From Akanthomyces muscarius (taxonomy: Eukaryota > Ascomycota > Sordariomycetes > Hypocreales > Cordycipitaceae), in NCBI RefSeq assembly GCF_028009165.1, contig NC_079243.1, positions 1 to 64,000 of the forward strand: a stretch of DNA of 64,000 nt, given 5' to 3'. Made by a program: the position numbers and the translations under genes. The notes under the pieces are model-generated. The model had not been told where the DNA came from. It searched no databases and was given only the letters and a program-made list of their open reading frames with translations. This document shows, piece by piece, positions 57,862 through 64,000 of the stretch (positions within the stretch are counted from its first letter, which is position 1; each line of letters opens with the position of its first letter).

Positions 57862-60800
57862 CTACGTGTCCTTAGCATCAACATCGACCTTATCCATCGC
57901 CAGCAGCAGCTTGACAACAGCCTCATGGTCGTTCTCGGCTGCATGCGAGAGCGGTGTTCTATTCTCATCATCCTTGGTATCAACATCGACCTTGTCTGTC
58001 GCCAGCAGCAGCTTGACAACAGCCTCATGGCCGTTCTCGGCGGCATATGAGAGTGGTGTCCGGTCCCAGTTGTCCTCCGCATCAACATCGACCTTGTCCA
58101 TCGCCAGCAGCAGCTTGACAACAGCCTCATGGCCGTTCTCGGCGGCATACGAGAGCGGTGTTCCATTCTCATCATCCTTGGTATTAACATTGACCTTGTC
58201 CGTCGCCAGGAGCAGCTTGACAACAGCCTCATGGCCGTTCTTGGTGGCATACAAGAGCGATGTTCTACTCTTGTCATCTTTGGCATCAACATCGACCTTG
58301 TCCGTCGCCAGAAGCAGCTTGATGATAGCCTCATGGCCGTTCTCGGCGGCATATGAGAGTGGTGTCCGGTCCCAGTTGTCCTCCGCATCAACATCGACCT
58401 TGTCCATCGCCAACAGTAGCTTGACAGCAGCCTCGTGCCCGTTCTCGGCGGCATGTGAGAGTGGTGTCCTACCCTGCCTGTCCTTCGCATCAACATCGAC
58501 CTTGTCCATCGCTAGCAGTAGCTTGACAATAGCCTCCCACCCGTTCTCGGCGGCATATGAGAGCGGTGTTCTATTCCCATCATCCTTGGTATCAACATCG
58601 ACCTTGTCTGTCGCCAGGAGCAGTTTGAAGACAGCCTCATGGCCGTTCTCGGCGGCATACGAGAGCGATGTCCTACCCTGGTTGTCCTTGACATCAACAT
58701 CGACCTTGTCCATCGCCAGCAGCAGCTTGACAACAGCCTCACGGCCGTTCCCGGCGGCATACGAGAGCGGCGTCCGATCCCAGTTGGCCCTCCCATCAAC
58801 ATCGACCTTGTCTATCGCCAGCAGCAGCTTGACGATAGTCTCATGGCCGTTCCCGGCGGCATATGATAGCGGCGTTCGATCCCAGTTGCCCCTGGTATTA
58901 ACATTGACCTTGTCCGTCGCCAGGAGCAGCTTGACAACAGCCTCATGGCCGTTCTTGGTGGCATACAAGAGCGATGTTCTACTCTTGTCATCTTTGGCAT
59001 AAACATCGACCTTGTCCGTCGCCAGAAGCAGCTTGATGATAGCCTCATGGCCGTTCTCGGCGGCATATGAGAGTGGTGTCCGGTCCCAGTTGTCCTCCGC
59101 ATCAACATCGACTTTGTCTGTCGCCAGCAGCAGCTTGACAACAGCCTCGTGCCCGTTCTCGGCAGCATACGAGAGCAGTGTCCGGTCCCAGTTGTCCTTC
59201 GCATCGACATCAACTTTGTCCATCGCCAGGAGCAGCTTGACAACAGCCTCGTGCCCGTTCTCGGCGGCATACGAGAGCGGTGTCCGGTCCCAGCTGTCCT
59301 TCGCATCAATATCGACCTTGTCTATCGCTAGTAGCAATTTAATAATAGCCTCATAGCCGTTCTCGGCGGCATACGAGAGCGGGGTCCGACGTACGTCATC
59401 CTCTTGGTCTATATTCTGCCAATCCTGGAGCAGTTTGCTTACTGCTTGTTGAACCCCGAAGTATGATGCTAAATGAAGCCCTGTCACTCTTCTTGGAACG
59501 ATTTGGCTCCAGTTGGAACCCCATGAGCTTTTAACAGCCATTAAGGCCTGGCTTGATGCCTCCACTTTCGGCGCATCGTTTAAAAATTGTATAACGCTAG
59601 GACAGCCTGTTGAAGCCTCGCGAGTATGGTGGCCCCAGTTGTGTGCGGCGTATTTGTAGAGCTGATTTGACTGTAGCCGTTCTTCAAACGCGGCGTCCGT
59701 CTGACAAAACCCGCTCTCGAAATCGCTGAATGAGAGGTAGGTGACGCAAATGATCGCGAAAATTTTGTGAGCCGCAGCCATGGCACTGGCATTCTTTTCG
59801 TCGTCTACTTTCATAGGGTCCTCTACAATTGTGAGGGCTTTCTGAGGTCTAATGCAATGCATATGGCTCGCGAGGTATTCCCTCGTTGTTTCATGGACCA
59901 AGCGAATAATACCGCTATCTGCATCGACAGTCACAAGACCTGCACACACAGAGACAATAATACTCGTGTGCTCTCGCTTAGTTTTGTCAAGTGTTAGATC
60001 ACCTTCCGCTACTGCAAGAGCCTCTTGGAGCTCCAAGGTTGTGAGCTGTCTTTTGGCGCAGGTGAGCAATATGAGGACCATCTCGGCAAGGAATCGAAAA
60101 CCGGGTTGCTGGCTTCTGATCCTCTCCATATTTAATCCATAAGCTTGAGCTAACGCATTCTGCCCTCTCGGAAGCGATTTCAGCGCGGTGCACAGCTCAG
60201 ACTCCGTTGTCTTGTCGGAAAGGGAGGCTAGGTGAAGTCGTGCAAGGAGAAACCTGCAGTAGTGTTAACATCCTAATTGGATCTGTGATTTGATATGAAC
60301 AACTTACATGCCATCGACGCATTTGATAAGCGTAGTCTTGATTTCTTTTTTAAGGTCATCTTTCCTTTTCTCCGTCAGACCCTCATTTTCTTCGTCCAGT
60401 AACGGCAGCGTCTTCATGTCGATGTCCAGGCATTTCTCCACATCTTCATCTCTGGCACTGATGTTTGCTATCTCGCTTCTGCCTTCAAATTTCTTCCTGA
60501 TTAATTCTATGGGTCGCGAGGTTGCCAAGACATTTGCTGTAGTGCTTGCTTGGAGGCCGAACAGCTGTGACAGGAGTTTTGACATGCATTCCTTCTCGCA
60601 TTCATCAAGCGCATCCACAACAATAAAAATCCTCGAGTATATCCTAGCCACCGATTGGAGGCCTGCGACGATTTCATCAACAGATGGCCTTGTCTGTTTG
60701 TCCTTATGTTTATCGTGGAGAGTGGTCAGCTCGTCGGGCAGAGACGGCCGACGTTGAGCCAGCTGCCTCAGCAGACTGGCAAGGAGATCGTCGAAGTTCT

Positions 60801-62262
60801 GCTTGTCTTGCCTCTGGAAGTTGCAGTATAAGTATGCAATACCGACTTCCTGGTCATTTTCGAAGCGAGAAAAGAGATCCTCGACAACGATCGATGCAAG
60901 TATTGTCTTTCCGGCTCCGGGAATGCCTGGACAGAACAACGTTTGTTTCTGTGTGCCCAGCCACGTCTGATACTGCGCTGAGTCCAGAAACCATTGGCCT
61001 GTTCCTCGTCGTCGCACCTTCAAGAGGTCGCTATACTGAGAACCATAGCTGATTGGCGTCAACCAATCGAGGATTTTGTTATCTTTGTCTTTGACTATGG
61101 TGGACTCGATACGAATAACGGCTTCACCTGTTGTTTTAACAGCCTGGGAGACTGGATCCGTCAGAGATCGAGCTCCAATCAGCATTCCCGCCCAAGAGCG
61201 ACATCAAATAACTGAATATTGCTCACCGTCTTCTACCAGTTCACTGAGCTTCTTCTCCGCTTCCACTTTAGTGGGCGAAATCCTCTTAAGAAGGTCTTTG
61301 GCATATGCCGCTGCTGTCATTGCCGCGTAGCCTTGCCACTCCTTGTTTTTATGCGTGTCAGAGTAGTCGCATATCCCTCGAATGACCAGACACGGAAAGT
61401 GATTCATCAGCCCGCCCGCTTCCATCTCGAAGCACAAGACTTCTTTTTCCCTCGCAAATTCATCTCGAAGCTTGGCATCTTTCATCAGTTGGTTCGCTGA
61501 CGCGATCAATCCATAGTGTATAACTGGATCATCTTCATCCTCATCTCGGACAGTGCGCACAATCACAGACGGCGCGTCGCTGCCACAGCCACTCAGGCAA
61601 GATACCTCGCTCAGTGGATGAGCAACGTGTGATTGGTACAGCCGATCTGTCGCTGAATCAGGGCGGCCGTACTTCTTTTGTAGCCTTTTTTTGGCGGCTA
61701 GACAAGCTTTCACGTTTTCTTGAATCGTATGGCCGTCGATCTCGTATTTAGCCTTCAGCCCACTGATTGCTGTGAGCAATACTGAGGGCGGCGGGGCCAA
61801 AAAGCGCGTGCTCTGGAATGGCTGATCTTGGATATTCTTGCCAAAGTCATATTGAAACACGCCTCCTAGCCCATTCTGTGGCTCGCTCACGACAACATCA
61901 CCAAGTCGAATATCGTGTCTTGAGCTCGGTGCACCTCCACCAATACCGACCATTAACCCAATTCGTATGTTGGGGAAGGTATGGAGCATGTCGCGAGCTA
62001 CCCCAGCAGCAGATGCTGTGCCGTATTCTCCGCCAGGAAGAACGGCAATAGCAACGTTGTGTTCGCCGACGCGCCCGAGGGTGTAGTCGTTATTGTCATG
62101 AGTGGCGGTATGCCTAGGCTGGCCATGTTCGTAATCAAGGAAGACTTGCGCCGCGACGTATTCGGTAGTCAGGGCGCAAATCCAGCCCACTGTATAATCC
62201 TCGTTGGCAAGCTGCAGTAGTTCGGGCCTCTGGGTATCGGCAGCGCTGGGTGCTGACGCCAT
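57862..62262 (-). CDS. NLR-type protein: PNP_UDP - NACHT - ankyrin repeats (1430 aa)
   Basis: Exons 62262-61227, 61172-60308 and 60253-57862; both introns are 54 nt (GTGAGC and GTAAGT donors). Residues about 20-325 form a nucleoside-phosphorylase-like domain ([37 protein letters not shown]...[10 protein letters not shown]). NACHT follows, with Walker A GIPGAGKT at 428-435 and Walker [11 protein letters not shown] near 527-536. An [12 protein letters not shown] / [10 protein letters not shown] helical region comes next, then from about 918 fifteen 34-residue ankyrin repeats that are nearly identical. This is a classic fungal NLR layout, linked in the literature to non-self recognition and programmed cell death. 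The PNP part could cleave nucleosides. The frame closes with a TAG that interrupts a 16th repeat. Activity cannot be judged from sequence. Confidence 0.9.
57866..59400 (-). repeat. 102-bp ankyrin-coding tandem array
   Basis: Fifteen units of 102 bp with consensus [20 protein letters not shown] plus (M/T)DKVDVDA. Repeats 4-5 and 11-12 form a duplicated pair (EDNWDRT.../[19 protein letters not shown]...KVNVNT) that differs at very few residues. Such identity implies recent unequal exchange or gene conversion. The position just before the conserved TPLSYAA core is the most variable (SWD, NWD, NQG, DKS, DEN, RQG, DGN). Confidence 0.9.
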
Positions 62263-63253
62263 GCTGCCATGTAATGTCAGGGCTGATCAGGATGTATTGT
62301 CAAGGTTGATCGGGATAATGCAGGAGACATATATGCTGAGCGATAATACTTCCATGAGACCATCTTACCTGCCTTAGTTTTTGTTTTGCAGTCAGAGACG
62401 GCCTTACCCGTCAGGAGGGGAAAGCGGGGTAGGGGCGCGCGGTAGCACTATGCTGCAGATGCTGATGCAGAGAGGAAAATCAACCGGGCATTAAATTGAC
62501 TTATGGGCGTCACTCTGACTTTGGCACTCCATTATCCCCTCCGATCAATGAAGATCCGTCCCGAACCGCCTAGGCGGAGAGTTCTGGAGCCTCCTGCTCC
62601 AATCAAAAGTGAAGGCAGGCAACGATCACGCTTTGGTGGCGGAAAGGCCGAAGGCTGGACGGCAAACGTCTGAGGTGAGCCAAAGCGACCGCAGATGGCC
62701 GCATCGATTTCACATGGAGGGGAAAAGCAGATTGGCAAAATACGAGATACTTTTGAAGGAATCATTCTAGTAATATATATTGAAATTCCAGTCGCAAAAA
62801 TGAACAAGAAGTACGGGAACTTAGTCAGCACCTCGTCAACACATGAGGATAGGGAGACAACAGTGATAATAATTCTAATTAGCTGTTAGATGATTATCCT
62901 AGAATGTTAGTGACAGGTGCAGGTCAAGCCATAATTTTGGTAATGCAGCCTGAAGATTCATAGCTGGGAACTGACAGATTCATGTCATGCTTGACAGCCC
63001 ACGCGTTCCAGGCTCCACTGGAGACCCACCAGCCTCCCAGTTCCTTATCTCAAGCCCAAATGTTAGAACACTGCCGAGCAACAAGTCCTTTTGCAACTAC
63101 CATGAATTCATTTCGGCATTTGCGCGGCTTTTGACACAAGAAGCATTATAAATTGGTGCTAATTGCTGCTACTTATTACTTGGCTTTTACGTCTACTGGT
63201 TTGTGCATGGCAAGCAGCCTGGCTAGTCTGTAGTATAGATAAAGACAACGGAA
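62263..63253. other. NLR promoter side and intergenic DNA
   Basis: Upstream region of the NLR gene. No gene recognised; short ORFs at 62532-62831 (-) and 62695-62889 (+) have no domain signals. Confidence 0.45.
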
Positions 63254-63709
63254 TCATGCTGCTTGGCGGGGCTGGAGCTGTTCGGCGCGACCCCGCACTT
63301 CTTCCGAAAGCAACACATCATCCTGCGAAGTAATTGACTTCGTGAATCCTGTCCTTGCGCAGTCAAACATTTGATGTAAACGATACTGCGCTTCATGTTC
63401 CGCAACACGAGCAAAGTCCTCAAAGGGCCGAATACCGCAGAGCGCCCGAACCGCGATGCGCCATGTGGAACGGGCTTTGCCGCTATCCTCGACCAGCTCC
63501 CACTGAAGAGCTACATTTGCGTCTCCACCTGAAGTCATGACTTTCATCTGGTTCAAGAACCCAGTGGTCTCTGAATAATCCAACCAAAGTTTCTCTGTCG
63601 CCCCGCGAATACTGTACACAATGTCGAAATCCTCCGAGTACCAGTCTGCTATCACGCAGTCTGTTCTTGTCTGCACCCCAGATACTTGCCGAACTGCCAA
63701 CAACCGCAT
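63254..63709 (-). CDS. Hypothetical protein, possibly the last exon of a longer gene
   Basis: A 151-codon frame with balanced composition (DWYSEDFDIVYSIRGATEKL, WLDYSETTGFLNQM, LQWELVED) and no transmembrane segment. It can be joined in frame to an upstream open stretch (63935-63722, Pro/Ser-rich, NIPTVNPGAANADSN) through a possible intron with a poor donor (GTCTGA) and a GTGCAG acceptor. That would extend the gene toward the window end. No family recognised. Confidence 0.4.
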   Translation of the reverse strand: MRLLAVRQVSGVQTRTDCVIADWYSEDFDIVYSIRGATEKLWLDYSETTGFLNQMKVMTSGGDANVALQWELVEDSGKARSTWRIAVRALCGIRPFEDFARVAEHEAQYRLHQMFDCARTGFTKSITSQDDVLLSEEVRGRAEQLQPRQAA

Positions 63710-64000
63710 CTACAACTCAGACCTTGCTGTTCTGGGCACGTACTGGTCTCCTTACATTGCTGTCGGCATTGGCGGCGCCTGGATTGACGGTTGGAATATT
63801 GAAGGTATTGCCGGTGTTGTGATGAACCCGCTGCAGGGGCCTGGGGGCTCGGCTAGAAGACGAATGAGGTTGCGGTGCGTGCGTACTGGGCTGATGGCGG
63901 CTTCTCGTACATTCTGGAGAACCGTCGGTGGTCATTATTTCGTGACTCTGCTCGGCTTCTCTCTCGGCATTGTTGTTGTGCTTGCTTTCTGGGCGCTGGG
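63710..64000. other. Window end, possible partial gene
   Basis: A plus-strand frame stays open to the window end (WSPYIAVGIGGAWIDGW, then near the end YFVTLLGFSLGIVVVLAF), with a membrane-like hydrophobic stretch but no start codon seen. The minus strand is also open. The direction of any gene here cannot be settled. Confidence 0.3.

Noticed and set aside
57866..59356. Long plus-strand ORFs opposite the ankyrin array
   Set aside because: Antisense shadows of the 102-bp repeat.

Overview
The window is nuclear DNA of a filamentous ascomycete (Pezizomycotina, most likely a sordariomycete; the species cannot be named from sequence alone). The evidence is: short introns (48-84 nt) with GTRNGT-type donors and CTAAC/CTGAC branch sites; TTAGGG-family telomere-like motifs; fungus-specific architectures (PNP-NACHT-ankyrin NLR, secreted SET protein, fungal arrestin, BAH-PHD protein, F-box proteins); and a 24-kb block turned into TpA-rich sequence, the signature of repeat-induced point mutation (RIP, CpA to TpA). 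It reads as a subtelomeric or accessory compartment.

Layout. 1-8.4 kb: degenerate telomere-like tandem arrays leading into a nearly complete non-LTR retrotransposon (about 2.4-7.1 kb). It has N-terminal zinc fingers, a reverse transcriptase and a C-terminal restriction-like endonuclease, which is the CRE/MoTeR/Cnl1 type of telomere-targeting element. A duplicated low-complexity segment with interstitial telomere motifs follows. 8.4-20.7 kb: GC-normal gene island with a secreted SET-domain protein (-), a small cysteine-containing protein with a hydrophobic tail (+), a four-exon secreted 410-residue protein (-) and a 1654-residue protein of unknown function (-).

20.7-45 kb: RIP-ruined block. 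It holds a Ty3/gypsy chromovirus with both LTRs (22.4-29.2 kb, +), a mutated F-box gene (29.4-31.7 kb, -), a second Ty3/gypsy element (33.0-39.9 kb, -) inserted with a 5-bp target duplication into a ~766-bp TIR repeat whose other copy sits at 20.84-21.61 kb, a Fot1/pogo-sized TIR element (40.9-42.8 kb), and an inverted, 5'-truncated second copy of the chromovirus (43.7-45.0 kb).

45-57.5 kb: transition zone. It has an array of about 22 CCGCCT-type motifs, a broken BAH-PHD gene carrying a 13-nt telomere-repeat insertion, a TPR-like gene remnant, a possible small secreted protein, a 30-bp-stem hairpin, an arrestin gene frameshifted in a G tract, and a short F-box gene. 57.8-62.3 kb: a 1430-residue NLR-type gene (PNP_UDP, NACHT, 15 nearly identical ankyrin repeats) whose 16th repeat is cut by a CAG-to-TAG type stop. 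62.3-64 kb: little of clear meaning, with one hypothetical ORF.

Taken together, the window shows genome defence (RIP) eroding repeats and duplicated genes next to fast-evolving recognition genes and a telomere-associated retroelement. Gene structures were built by hand from splice motifs and frame agreement. No similarity search was run, and family names come from motif recognition.
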